Assembly (NCBI RefSeq): GCF_002304225.1
Contig: NZ_NSLB01000007.1
Coordinates: forward strand, 92,525 to 156,524
DNA from: Pseudomonas sp. HAR-UPW-AIA-41
GTDB lineage: Bacteria > Pseudomonadota > Gammaproteobacteria > Pseudomonadales > Pseudomonadaceae
Direction of reading: 5' to 3'
DNA length: 64,000 nucleotides
Part shown: positions 19,174-27,188 of the stretch, in pieces
How positions within the stretch are numbered: position 1 is the first letter of the stretch
Layout: each line of letters opens with the position of its first letter
Translations under genes and position numbers: made by a program
Notes under the pieces: generated by a model
Told to the model about the DNA's origin: nothing
The model's database searches: none
The model's input: only the letters and a program-made list of their open reading frames with translations

Positions 19174-19593
19174 TCAGTAGCTGCCGCAACGCAGCACCTG
19201 AGCACGTGCCAGCACCTGATTCTGGGTATCGCGCAGCCAGGCCTGAGCGCGGTAGCCGCTGATGGGGCGGGCGTCGATCCGGTAGCGCTGGCCGGCGGCA
19301 AAGTGCTCATAGGTTATGCGCAACTGGCAGGTGATCCACACCGGCCCGCCACCCGGGTCGCTCAGGCCACCGCCTCCCGGGCGCTCGAACTGATAGCGCA
19401 GGAGCAGTTCGTGGCTGCCTGGCGCCATTTGGAAATAGCGGCCGTCGCGCAGGTCGCGGCGGTCCAGCTCATCGGCCATCAGCACCTGGCCAGGCAAAGG
19501 TTGCAGGTCGACCCAGGCCTGCTGCGGGTCGGCAGCCGGCAGTGGTGCGGCACAGCCGGTCAGCAGCAGGAGAGAAACAATCACAGCGCGCAT
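19174..19593 (-). CDS. Putative outer-membrane lipoprotein, unknown function
   Basis: 139 aa from the ATG at 19593; longer in-frame starts cross into the divergent gene. A lipobox (LLLLTGCA) puts the modified Cys at about residue 14. The mature domain looks beta-rich: GRYFQMAPGSHELLLRYQF, VWITCQLRITYEHFAAGQRYRID. It ends with a Cys that could pair with the internal one. Conserved small lipoproteins of this type occur next to trp/dodecin genes in pseudomonads. No function is assigned. Confidence 0.78.
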   Translation of the reverse strand: MRAVIVSLLLLTGCAAPLPAADPQQAWVDLQPLPGQVLMADELDRRDLRDGRYFQMAPGSHELLLRYQFERPGGGGLSDPGGGPVWITCQLRITYEHFAAGQRYRIDARPISGYRAQAWLRDTQNQVLARAQVLRCGSY

Positions 19594-19657
19594 GGTGCTA
19601 GCCTCCACAAATGATCCATCTAGCCTAACGCCAAAGCGTCTTTCTGTAGTGCTGCCG

Positions 19658-20692
19658 ATGAAGACTGCCCTGCTCCTGTTCTCGCTGTTATTGCTTACGG
19701 CCTGTAGCCAGCTGCGCGATTTGCCGCATCTGGCTGCCGGGCAGTGGCAGCTGCTGTACGAACGGCAGGCTCTGTCTGACCTGCTAGCCGACCCGGCGCA
19801 GCCGGAGCAACTCAAGACGCGCCTGCGCGAGGCGGCCCTCGCCCGGGATTTCGCCAGCCAACGCCTGGCCCTGCCGGACAATGGCAGCTACCGCAGCTAT
19901 GTCGAGCTGGGCCGGCCCTATGTGGTGTGGAATCTGTTCGCCAGCCCGGAGTTTTCCCTGCAGCCGCTGACGCACTGCTTTCCGCTGGCCGGTTGCGTGG
20001 CTTACCGCGGCTACTTTGCACCGGGCCGTGCGCGCGGTGCTGCCGCGCTGCTTATGCAGGAAGGCTGGGACACGGCGGTGGTGGGTATCGAGGCCTACTC
20101 CACCCTCGGCTGGTTCGACGACCCGCTGCTCAGCAGCATGCTCCGGCGCAGCGATGCCGAGCTGGCCGGGCTGATTTTTCACGAGCTGGCCCATCAGCAG
20201 TTCTACCTGCCCGGCGACACGGCCTTCAACGAATCCTTCGCCCGTTTCGTCGAGGAGGAAGGACTGCGTCAGTGGCGCCAGCAGCGCGGACTACCGGCTG
20301 CTGATGGTCGTCTGGAGCGTCAGCGTGAGCAGTTCACCGCGCTGCTGCTGGCCAGTCGCGGGCGTCTGGAAGCCCTGTATGCGCAGACGTTGCCGGCGTC
20401 CGCCATGCGCCAGGCCAAGCAGGCCGAGTTTGCCCGGCTGCGCCAAGACTATCGCCAGCTGCGTGACCGGCAGTGGCAGGGTGATCGGCGTTTCGATGCC
20501 TGGATCAACGCGCCACTGAACAATGCCCGTCTGCTGCCGGTGGGCCTTTACGAGCAGTGGCTGCCGGCCTTCGCCCGGCTGTTTGCGCAGAATGAGGGGA
20601 ACTGGCCACGCTTTTATGCGGCGGTGGCGCAGCTGGCCAGACAGCCGGAGGCTGAGCGTCAAGCCCGTCTGCAGGCGCTGAGTCGACCTTAG
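19658..20692 (+). CDS. Putative lipoprotein aminopeptidase (DUF2265-like)
   Basis: 344 aa from ATG 19658. A lipobox (LLLLTACS) predicts an acylated Cys at about residue 15. A zinc-peptidase motif HELAHQ lies near residue 174, preceded by DAELAGLIF and followed by FNESFARFVEEEG, whose Glu would be the third zinc ligand. This pattern matches the putative aminopeptidase family PF10023 (gluzincin type). The C-terminal part is helical. Its stop overlaps the stop of the convergent response-regulator-like gene. Confidence 0.83.
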   Translation: MKTALLLFSLLLLTACSQLRDLPHLAAGQWQLLYERQALSDLLADPAQPEQLKTRLREAALARDFASQRLALPDNGSYRSYVELGRPYVVWNLFASPEFSLQPLTHCFPLAGCVAYRGYFAPGRARGAAALLMQEGWDTAVVGIEAYSTLGWFDDPLLSSMLRRSDAELAGLIFHELAHQQFYLPGDTAFNESFARFVEEEGLRQWRQQRGLPAADGRLERQREQFTALLLASRGRLEALYAQTLPASAMRQAKQAEFARLRQDYRQLRDRQWQGDRRFDAWINAPLNNARLLPVGLYEQWLPAFARLFAQNEGNWPRFYAAVAQLARQPEAERQARLQALSRP

Positions 20693-21834
20693 CGTTCCAG
20701 AGTCTGTGCCACGCTGCTGAGCAGGTGCTGGAACAGCTGGTCCTGCTCGGCGGCACTGCGGAACAGGGCATGGATGCGATCGCTGGAATCGGCCAGCAAT
20801 GTCATCAGACGTTGCTCCTCGTTGCCGGTCAGGCAAAGTTGAGAAAATTCCAGATTAAGGGTGTCGAGCATGGCTTGCAGCTCTTCGGTGCTGCGTTTAG
20901 TCACTTCCAGCTTGGCCTGCTCCATTTCAGCAATCATCTGTTGCAGTACGCTGGCGGTTGTCTGGATGCGGATGGCGCGCTCCTGAGAGCGAAGCTCGTT
21001 GATCATGGCCAGCGTGCGGGCTTCCAGACCATTGGCGATGTAGCAGATATGGTCCTTAATGATGCCGTAGCGCATCGGGTCCTCCACCGGCATGTTGCGG
21101 ATCAGGATCGCCACATGTGGGTAGTTAAGGATGGTCCGCATGCCAAAGTCGGAAATTCGCCCCAGGAGGCGGGAGTTTTCCAGAACCTCTTGCTCAATGG
21201 GACGGCGCAGGTTGTCGTCGAAGAAAAAGGCCATGCCCCGGTCGTGGAAGACACCCATGCTGGCGTGCAAACCGAATTCGTTGAGCGTACGCAGTGTGAG
21301 CGCGGCCAGAGACGCGAAGTCTTCACAGGCAAATCCGTATTCCATGTATTGCAGAATGCGCCCCAGTTCGGCATTCATGGTCATCGACTGAAAAGCGATC
21401 TGCGAAGACTGGCTCAGTTGCAGGCGCATCGCAGAATTGTCACGCAACTGATGTTCTGCGCGTTTAAGACGTACGGCCAACGCTTCCGGGCTGATAGGTA
21501 GGTGCACGTAATCATCCGCGCCGCAGGAGAACGCGCGCATGCAATCGGGTTCCGTACCATCGGTAACCAGGAAAAAGACGGGTGTCCGCTCAGGCTCGGG
21601 AAGACGCGGCAGACTCGCCAAGCGTTGTTCGAAGTTGGGGCAGCGTTCATCGACAAGAATCAGCTGACAGTGCGGAGCTGCTGCGTCAACCAGGCACACG
21701 CCGTGCTCTTCCAGCCCATTGCGCCAAAAGGCTTCGTGTTCAGTAGAGGCAATCAGGTGGATGTGTAACGGCGGCACTTCAACTGTTGTGCTGTCTGCGC
21801 CGAGATCGTCATCCCACAAGTCGATACCTGACAT
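20689..21834 (-). CDS. Orphan response-regulator-like protein with degenerate receiver
   Basis: 381 aa. Residues about 20-130 have a receiver-like beta-alpha pattern. The putative phospho-acceptor Asp is present (LILVDE), but the acidic pair after strand 1 is replaced (HLIAST) and the conserved Lys of strand 5 is missing (YVHLPIS). A middle domain (about 150-280) includes LTLRTLNEFGLHASMGVF, and a helical coiled-coil region follows (about 290-345). No DNA-binding or GGDEF/EAL output is seen. No kinase gene is adjacent. It may act by protein-protein contact without phosphorylation. Confidence 0.72.
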   Translation of the reverse strand: MSGIDLWDDDLGADSTTVEVPPLHIHLIASTEHEAFWRNGLEEHGVCLVDAAAPHCQLILVDERCPNFEQRLASLPRLPEPERTPVFFLVTDGTEPDCMRAFSCGADDYVHLPISPEALAVRLKRAEHQLRDNSAMRLQLSQSSQIAFQSMTMNAELGRILQYMEYGFACEDFASLAALTLRTLNEFGLHASMGVFHDRGMAFFFDDNLRRPIEQEVLENSRLLGRISDFGMRTILNYPHVAILIRNMPVEDPMRYGIIKDHICYIANGLEARTLAMINELRSQERAIRIQTTASVLQQMIAEMEQAKLEVTKRSTEELQAMLDTLNLEFSQLCLTGNEEQRLMTLLADSSDRIHALFRSAAEQDQLFQHLLSSVAQTLER

Positions 21835-21973
21835 AGCGTTCTTCCTTGCTCCGCGTTAAGGGTGCGAAGAGTGTCAAAGCGTCGTGCAGCAAAGGCTGCG
21901 CCACAGTCGCTGCGAATACTCAGCAAGCGTAGAACAAGAATCTTGTTTGCCTAGTCAACAAGATTGCCGCAGA

Positions 21974-22507
21974 TCATCCTTGGTGGCGGTAGCTGTCCTT
22001 GAGGCGCACGTAGTTGGCGGCGCTGTAGGTGAAGAAGGCTTTTTCCTTCTCGCTCAGCGGGCGGGCCTGCTTCACCGGGCTGCCCACATACAGATAGCCG
22101 CTGTGCAGGGTCTTGCCGGGTGGCACCAGGCTGCCGGCGCCGAGCACCACGTCGTCTTCGATCACGGCACCGTCCATGACGATGGCGCCCATGCCGATCA
22201 GCACCCGGTTGCCCACGCTGCAGCCGTGCAGCAGTGCCTTGTGGCCGATGGTCACATCATCGCCGATGGTCAGCGGCCAGCCGTCGGCATTGAAGGGGCC
22301 AGCGTGGGTGATGTGCAGCACGCTGCCATCCTGCACGCTGCTGCGCTGACCAATCCTGATCCGGTGCATATCGCCGCGGATCACCGCGAGCGGCCACACC
22401 GAGCTGTCGTCGCCAAGGCTGACATCGCCGATGACCACGGCCGAGTCGTCGATGAACACCCGCTCGCCGAGCCGGGGTGTCATGTCCTGAAAAGGTCTAA
22501 TGGCCAC
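21974..22507 (-). CDS. Gamma-class carbonic anhydrase-like protein
   Basis: 177 aa with a GTG start at 22507 preceded by GGAG at suitable spacing; upstream in-frame ATG codons give no family sequence. The left-handed beta-helix hexapeptide repeats run from about residue 10 to 145. The metal-site histidines appear in LHITHAG and IGHKALLHGC, and DGAVIEDD is typical. It belongs to the YrdA/CaiE-like gamma-CA group; carbonic anhydrase activity is not assured in this subgroup. Divergent from prlC. Confidence 0.86.
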   Translation of the reverse strand: MAIRPFQDMTPRLGERVFIDDSAVVIGDVSLGDDSSVWPLAVIRGDMHRIRIGQRSSVQDGSVLHITHAGPFNADGWPLTIGDDVTIGHKALLHGCSVGNRVLIGMGAIVMDGAVIEDDVVLGAGSLVPPGKTLHSGYLYVGSPVKQARPLSEKEKAFFTYSAANYVRLKDSYRHQG

Positions 22508-22596
22508 GATAGCGATCTCCAAAGGAAGGTAGGCGGTCGATTGTAATAAGATGCGCGCATCCGGCGCTGCCGCGCCCATCCGTATAAGGTGCCACC

Positions 22597-24639
22597 GTGA
22601 GCAATCCGCTGCTGCAAGATTTCGACCTGCCACCCTATTCCCAGATCAAGGCCGAGCATGTCGAGCCGGCGATCGACCAGATCCTCGCCGACAACCGTGC
22701 CGCCATCGCTGCGCTGCTGGAAACCCAGCAGAGCAACCCGAGCTGGAGTGGTCTGGTGCTGGCGCTGGATGAGCTGAATGCGCGCCTGGGTCGTGCCTGG
22801 AGCCCGGTCAGCCACCTCAATGCCGTGTGCAACAGCGCCGAGCTGCGCGCCGCGTACGAGGCCTGCCTGCCCAAGCTGTCCGAATTCTGGACCGAGATGG
22901 GTCAGAACAAACCGCTGTTCGAGGCTTATGAGGCGCTGGCCAAGAGTCCGGCCGCTACCGGCTTCGAGGTGGCGCAGAAGACCATTCTCGAGCACGCCCT
23001 GCGCGACTTCCGCCTGTCCGGTATCGACCTGCCACCGGCCGAGCAGCAACGCTACGGCGAGATCCAGATGAAGCTGTCGGAGCTGACCAGCCGTTTCTCC
23101 AACCAGTTGCTCGACGCCACTCAGGCCTGGACCAAGCACATCACCGATGAATCCCAGCTCGCTGGCCTGCCGGACTCGGCCAAGGCACAGATGGCGCAGG
23201 CCGCCAGGGCCAAGGAGCTGGACGGCTGGCTGATCAGTCTGGAGTTCCCCAGCTACTACGCGGTGATGACCTACGCCGACGACCGTGCCCTGCGCGAGGA
23301 GCTGTACGCCGCCTACTGCACCCGTGCCTCCGATCAGGGGCCGAACGCCGGCCAGTTCGACAATGGCCCGCTGATGGAGCAGATCCTCGACCTGCGTCAG
23401 GAACTGGCCCGCCTGCTTGGTTTTGCCCACTACGGCGAGCTGAGCCTGGCCAGCAAGATGGCCGAAAATACCGAGCAGGTGCTGCACTTCCTGCGCGATC
23501 TGGCCGTGCGCAGCAAGCCCTTTGCCCAGCGCGACCTGCAGGAGCTCAAAGCCTTTGCCGCGGAGCAGGGTTGCGCCGATCTGCAGAGCTGGGATGTCGG
23601 TTACTACAGCGAGAAGCTGCGCCAGCAGCGTTACAGCATCTCCCAGGAGCAGGTGCGCGCCTGGTTCCCCATCGACAAGGTGCTGTCCGGCCTGTTTGCC
23701 ATCGTGCAGAAGCTCTACGGCATCGAGATCACCGAGCTGCAGGGCTTCGACAGCTGGCACCCGGATGTGCGCCTGTTCGAGATCCGCGAGAACGGCCAGC
23801 ATGTCGGCCGCTTCTTCTTCGACCTCTACGCCCGCGCCAACAAGCGCGGCGGTGCCTGGATGGACGGCGCCCGCGACAAGCGCCGCTCGGCCTCTGGCGA
23901 GCTGATCAGTCCGGTGGCCAATCTGGTGTGCAACTTCACCCCAGCGGTGGAAGGCCAGCCGGCACTGCTCACCCACGACGAGGTCACCACCCTGTTCCAC
24001 GAGTTCGGCCACGGCCTGCACCATCTGCTGACCCGCATCGAGCATGCGGGCGTGTCCGGCATCAACGGCGTGGCCTGGGATGCGGTGGAGCTGCCCAGCC
24101 AGTTCATGGAGAACTGGTGCTGGGAGCCGGAAGGTCTGGCGCTGATCTCCGGCCATTTCGAGAGCGGCGAGCCGCTGCCCAAGGACCTGCTGGACAAGAT
24201 GCTGGCGGCGAAGAACTTCCAGTCCGGCCTGATGATGGTGCGTCAGCTGGAGTTCTCGCTGTTCGACTTCGAGCTGCACGCCACCCATGGCGATGGTCGC
24301 AGCGTGCTGGAGGTGCTGGAAGGCATCCGCGATGAAGTGGCGGTGATCCGTCCGCCGGCCTTCAACCGCTTCGCCAACAGCTTCGCGCACATCTTCGCCG
24401 GCGGTTACGCGGCCGGTTACTACAGCTACAAGTGGGCCGAGGTGCTTTCCGCCGATGCCTTCTCGCTGTTCGAGGAGCAGGGTGTGCTCAACCCCGAAAC
24501 CGGCCGTGCCTTCCGCGAGGCCATTCTGGCCCGTGGCGGCTCGCAGGAAGCCATGCGCCTGTTCGTCGACTTCCGTGGCCGCGAGCCGTCCATTGATGCG
24601 CTGCTGCGCCACAGTGGTCTGAGTGAGGAGGCAGCATGA
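22597..24639 (+). CDS. prlC: Oligopeptidase A
   Basis: Cytoplasmic M3-family zinc metallopeptidase degrading oligopeptides and cleaved signal peptides. 680 aa, GTG start at 22597 giving MSNPLLQDFDLPPYSQIK, the conserved N-terminus. The HEXXH motif (TLFHEFGHGLHHLL) is at about residue 467, with the third zinc ligand in ENWCWEPEGL. The next gene overlaps by 4 bp. Confidence 0.96.
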   Translation: MSNPLLQDFDLPPYSQIKAEHVEPAIDQILADNRAAIAALLETQQSNPSWSGLVLALDELNARLGRAWSPVSHLNAVCNSAELRAAYEACLPKLSEFWTEMGQNKPLFEAYEALAKSPAATGFEVAQKTILEHALRDFRLSGIDLPPAEQQRYGEIQMKLSELTSRFSNQLLDATQAWTKHITDESQLAGLPDSAKAQMAQAARAKELDGWLISLEFPSYYAVMTYADDRALREELYAAYCTRASDQGPNAGQFDNGPLMEQILDLRQELARLLGFAHYGELSLASKMAENTEQVLHFLRDLAVRSKPFAQRDLQELKAFAAEQGCADLQSWDVGYYSEKLRQQRYSISQEQVRAWFPIDKVLSGLFAIVQKLYGIEITELQGFDSWHPDVRLFEIRENGQHVGRFFFDLYARANKRGGAWMDGARDKRRSASGELISPVANLVCNFTPAVEGQPALLTHDEVTTLFHEFGHGLHHLLTRIEHAGVSGINGVAWDAVELPSQFMENWCWEPEGLALISGHFESGEPLPKDLLDKMLAAKNFQSGLMMVRQLEFSLFDFELHATHGDGRSVLEVLEGIRDEVAVIRPPAFNRFANSFAHIFAGGYAAGYYSYKWAEVLSADAFSLFEEQGVLNPETGRAFREAILARGGSQEAMRLFVDFRGREPSIDALLRHSGLSEEAA

Positions 24640-24893
24640 GCCAGCCGAAGAAGCGTTTCATCGCCGGCGCCGTGTGCCCGGCCTGCAGCGAGATGGACAA
24701 GATCCAGATGTGGGATGTGGATGGCGTGCCGCACCGTGAATGCGTGGCCTGCGGCTTCTCCGATACCCTGGATGCCCAAGGCAACTCGGTGCCGCGCGAG
24801 ATCCCGACCCGGGTCAACAAGGCTGCTGCCAAGCCGGCGGCGCCCAAGGGACAGACGGTGCAGTTCTTCCCCAATCCCAAACTGAAAAAATAG
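24636..24893 (+). CDS. yheV: YheV-like zinc-ribbon protein
   Basis: 85 aa, small zinc-ribbon of the DUF2387/YheV group. Two CXXC knuckles (CPAC and CVAC) flank a short beta hairpin, as expected for one zinc site. The C-terminal 30 residues are Lys/Pro-rich. It overlaps prlC by 4 bp (ATGA) and so is translationally coupled. The same prlC-yheV pairing occurs widely in gammaproteobacteria, but the role is unknown. Confidence 0.85.
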   Translation: MSQPKKRFIAGAVCPACSEMDKIQMWDVDGVPHRECVACGFSDTLDAQGNSVPREIPTRVNKAAAKPAAPKGQTVQFFPNPKLKK

Positions 24894-24917
24894 CAGGGAG
24901 CTATTTTTAACGTCGCA

Positions 24918-24983
24918 CAGCGACGGCCCAGTGGGTGGCTGCCGAGGATGGCAGGCCATAAAAAATGGCCGGTCGCTGTTTTT
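24918..24983 (+). terminator. Long-hairpin terminator after yheV
   Basis: CAGCGAC-GGCC (24918-24928) pairs with GGCCGGTCGCTG (24967-24978), with one bulge. The 38-nt loop contains its own smaller fold, and the stem runs into TTTTTAAC. It lies 25 bp after yheV. Confidence 0.55.
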
Positions 24984-25059
24984 AACCTATCCCGCCGCCT
25001 GGCCCGTTGGGTCGGTGGTGGGGTGTTGCATGGATTGAACTGTCGCTCTCGATAAATAA

Positions 25060-25075
25060 CTGTATATTTAAACAG
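25060..25075 (+). promoter_or_regulatory. LexA (SOS) box upstream of radical SAM gene
   Basis: The 16-mer CTGTATATTTAAACAG matches the LexA consensus CTGTATAT-N2-ATACAG at all but one of the defined positions. It lies 20 bp upstream of the ATG at 25096, within the likely core promoter, so LexA would block transcription there. Confidence 0.85.
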
Positions 25076-25095
25076 TATTTTGTCGAGGGCTGCCC

Positions 25096-26154
25096 ATGTC
25101 CGTTTCCCTGCCGCCGCGCGGTCGCGGCACCGCCAGCAATCCGCACAACCGCTTTGCCGCCCAGCACATCATCGCCAGCGACGACGGCTGGTATCAGGAA
25201 GTACCGCCCAGTCGCGCCACCGAGGTGCGGGTGGAGACGGCCAAGACCATCATCACCCGCAACCAGTCACCGGACCTGCCCTTCGACCGCTCGCTCAATC
25301 CCTACCGGGGTTGTGAGCACGGTTGTATCTACTGCTATGCGCGGCCTAGCCACGCTTACTGGGACCTGTCGCCGGGGCTGGATTTCGAGACCCGCCTGAT
25401 TGCCAAGACCAATGCTCCGGCCCTGCTGGAACAGCAGCTGAGCAAGCCGGGCTATGTGCCGGCGCCGATCAACTTGGGTGCCAATACCGACCCCTACCAG
25501 CCCGTCGAGCGCCAGCAGCAACTGACCCGGCGCTGTCTGGAGGTGCTGCTTCGCTACCGCCATCCTGTCACCATCGTCACCAAGGGCGCGCTGATCCTGC
25601 GCGACCTCGACCTACTGAGCGAGCTGGCCGAGCATCATCTGCTGCGGGTCTATATCAGCCTGACCACCCTGGATGACGAGTTGAAACGCATCCTCGAACC
25701 CCGCGCCGCTGCACCCACCGCGCGGCTGCGCAGCATCCGTGTGCTGCGTGGCGCCGGGGTGCCGGTGGGCGTGCTCTGTTCGCCGATGATCCCGCAGATC
25801 AACGACTGCGAGCTGGAGGCCCTGCTGGAGGCGGCGCGCAAGGCCGGAGCGCAGTCGGCGCGCTACATGCTGTTGCGTTTGCCGCGTGAGGTGGCTCCGC
25901 TGTTCGAGGAATGGCTGCAGGCGCATTACCCGCAGCGCGTGGCCCATGTGCTCAGTCTGATTCGCCAGAGCCGGGGTGGTGAGTTGTACGACAGCCGCTT
26001 TGGCGCGCGTTTTACCGGCGAAGGGGTCTTTGCTGAGCTGCTCCAGCAGCGTTTTGCCGTGGCCTGCAAGCGGCTGGGGCTGAACCGCCACCCGGAGCCG
26101 GAGCTGGACTGCAGCGCCTTCGCGCCGCCGGGTGGTCAGCTGTCGCTGCTTTAG
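25096..26154 (+). CDS. Radical SAM protein (SplB-like, PA0069 family), SOS-regulated
   Basis: 352 aa. A 4Fe-4S cluster motif CEHGCIYCYA (C-X3-C-X2-C) sits at about residue 73, after the typical NPYRG. The (beta/alpha) barrel follows, with NLGANTDPYQPVE and TIVTKGALILRD. Related to spore photoproduct lyase SplB, but it lacks an obvious catalytic Cys near the C-terminus; the last Cys is at DCSAF. With a LexA box in front, a role in DNA damage response or repair is likely. The substrate is not known. Confidence 0.88.
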   Translation: MSVSLPPRGRGTASNPHNRFAAQHIIASDDGWYQEVPPSRATEVRVETAKTIITRNQSPDLPFDRSLNPYRGCEHGCIYCYARPSHAYWDLSPGLDFETRLIAKTNAPALLEQQLSKPGYVPAPINLGANTDPYQPVERQQQLTRRCLEVLLRYRHPVTIVTKGALILRDLDLLSELAEHHLLRVYISLTTLDDELKRILEPRAAAPTARLRSIRVLRGAGVPVGVLCSPMIPQINDCELEALLEAARKAGAQSARYMLLRLPREVAPLFEEWLQAHYPQRVAHVLSLIRQSRGGELYDSRFGARFTGEGVFAELLQQRFAVACKRLGLNRHPEPELDCSAFAPPGGQLSLL

Positions 26155-26164
26155 GCCGCGAGTG

Positions 26165-26815
26165 TCAGGCGCGCTGGCGATTGAGCTGCAGTTCGACGCC
26201 CAGTTCGCGCGACAGGCAGGGCCAGCGCTTCCAGGCCGACACCGTGTGCGGGTTGGACAGGCGTTCCCGGTAGGCCTGCACCGAGGCCCGCTGGAAGATG
26301 GCCTCGTTGAGCAGGCCGTCGACGGCATGGTGCACCGCCTCGTCGAGCTGATTGGCAAAGGGCTCGCCGATCAGCTGATGGGCGATCAGGTTGGCCATGG
26401 TGGTATCCAGCGGAATCAGCACCTGGCCGAGGTGGTTGATGTAGCGGTCGTTGACCTCTTCGACCAGACGATGGGCCAGGTAGGCCTCGTCGAGCAGGGC
26501 ATCCAGGCCCTGATGGCCGCTGAGCAGGGCCGGCGGCTGGAGGAAGAAGGTTTCTGCCACTTTCAGCACCGGCAGGATCTGTTCGCGAATGCCGGCTTCC
26601 TCAGCCACGCTGGCGGCGGCATCGAGCATCTCCGGGACCTGATCGATATAGGCTGCGACGAAGCGCGCCATCACGGTCAGGGCATCCTCGTCCGGCAGTT
26701 GAATGGCCGGATGCAGACGCTCCAGCTGGGTTTCCAGCTGTTGCCGCAGCAGGCCGCTGACAGCTTCCTGCTGGTGAGCGTGCTGGATCAGGGAACGTAG
26801 AGCAGCGGTATTCAT
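26165..26815 (-). CDS. Conserved hypothetical protein
   Basis: 216 aa, all-helical by appearance, with no signal peptide or membrane segment. Sequence blocks such as LPDEDALTVMARFVAAYIDQVPEML and AYLAHRLVEEVNDRYI show no catalytic motif I know. It is convergent with the radical SAM gene (11 bp apart) and divergent from the cox operon. A gene of similar size lies at this cox-adjacent place in other pseudomonads. It could be linked to regulation or assembly of the oxidase, but that is a guess. Confidence 0.72.
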   Translation of the reverse strand: MNTAALRSLIQHAHQQEAVSGLLRQQLETQLERLHPAIQLPDEDALTVMARFVAAYIDQVPEMLDAAASVAEEAGIREQILPVLKVAETFFLQPPALLSGHQGLDALLDEAYLAHRLVEEVNDRYINHLGQVLIPLDTTMANLIAHQLIGEPFANQLDEAVHHAVDGLLNEAIFQRASVQAYRERLSNPHTVSAWKRWPCLSRELGVELQLNRQRA

Positions 26816-27188
26816 GACGGCTCCTGCACAAGGACATGACGGAAAGATGAAGAAAACAAGAAGACCTTAGTCGCTCTCCATTTAAGACTAAGAATTAATC
26901 CTCATAAGACAAAATTTTTTCCAAAGTTGAACGACCTCAAACGTGATGGAAATCTTTCTACGCCTAGTGCGGCGAGGGTTTCAGGATTTCTTACAGGCGT
27001 TTGAGGAAAAAATTGCTAGCTGCGGCGCCCTGTCGCAGGGTCTGTCTATACTCCCCTTCGATGGGCTTTACCTGGAACCCCGATTGAGTGCTCCGTGAGA
27101 GTACGGCGATTCTGGTCAGTGGTAGTGGGCTGCCGTTCCCGCGCGCGACTCAAGTCGGCGACAAAACAAGAACAATGGGGAACTCGCG
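26816..27188. promoter_or_regulatory. AT-rich control region upstream of the cox operon
   Basis: This 373-bp gap has no gene. Positions 26860-26990 are clearly AT-richer than the surroundings and contain TTTTTT and TTGAAC tracts. A CTATACT hexamer-plus-one at 27046-27052 matches the extended -10 preferred by RpoS and lies 137 bp upstream of coxB. A GGGGAA ribosome site precedes coxB. Starvation/RpoS control of the aa3 oxidase is known in P. aeruginosa; its use here is an inference. Confidence 0.5.

Noticed and set aside
22480..24612. 710-aa minus-strand ORF opposite prlC
   Set aside because: It is a codon-position shadow of prlC in high-GC DNA. It has no ribosome site or family motif, while the plus strand encodes a complete M3 peptidase with HEXXH.
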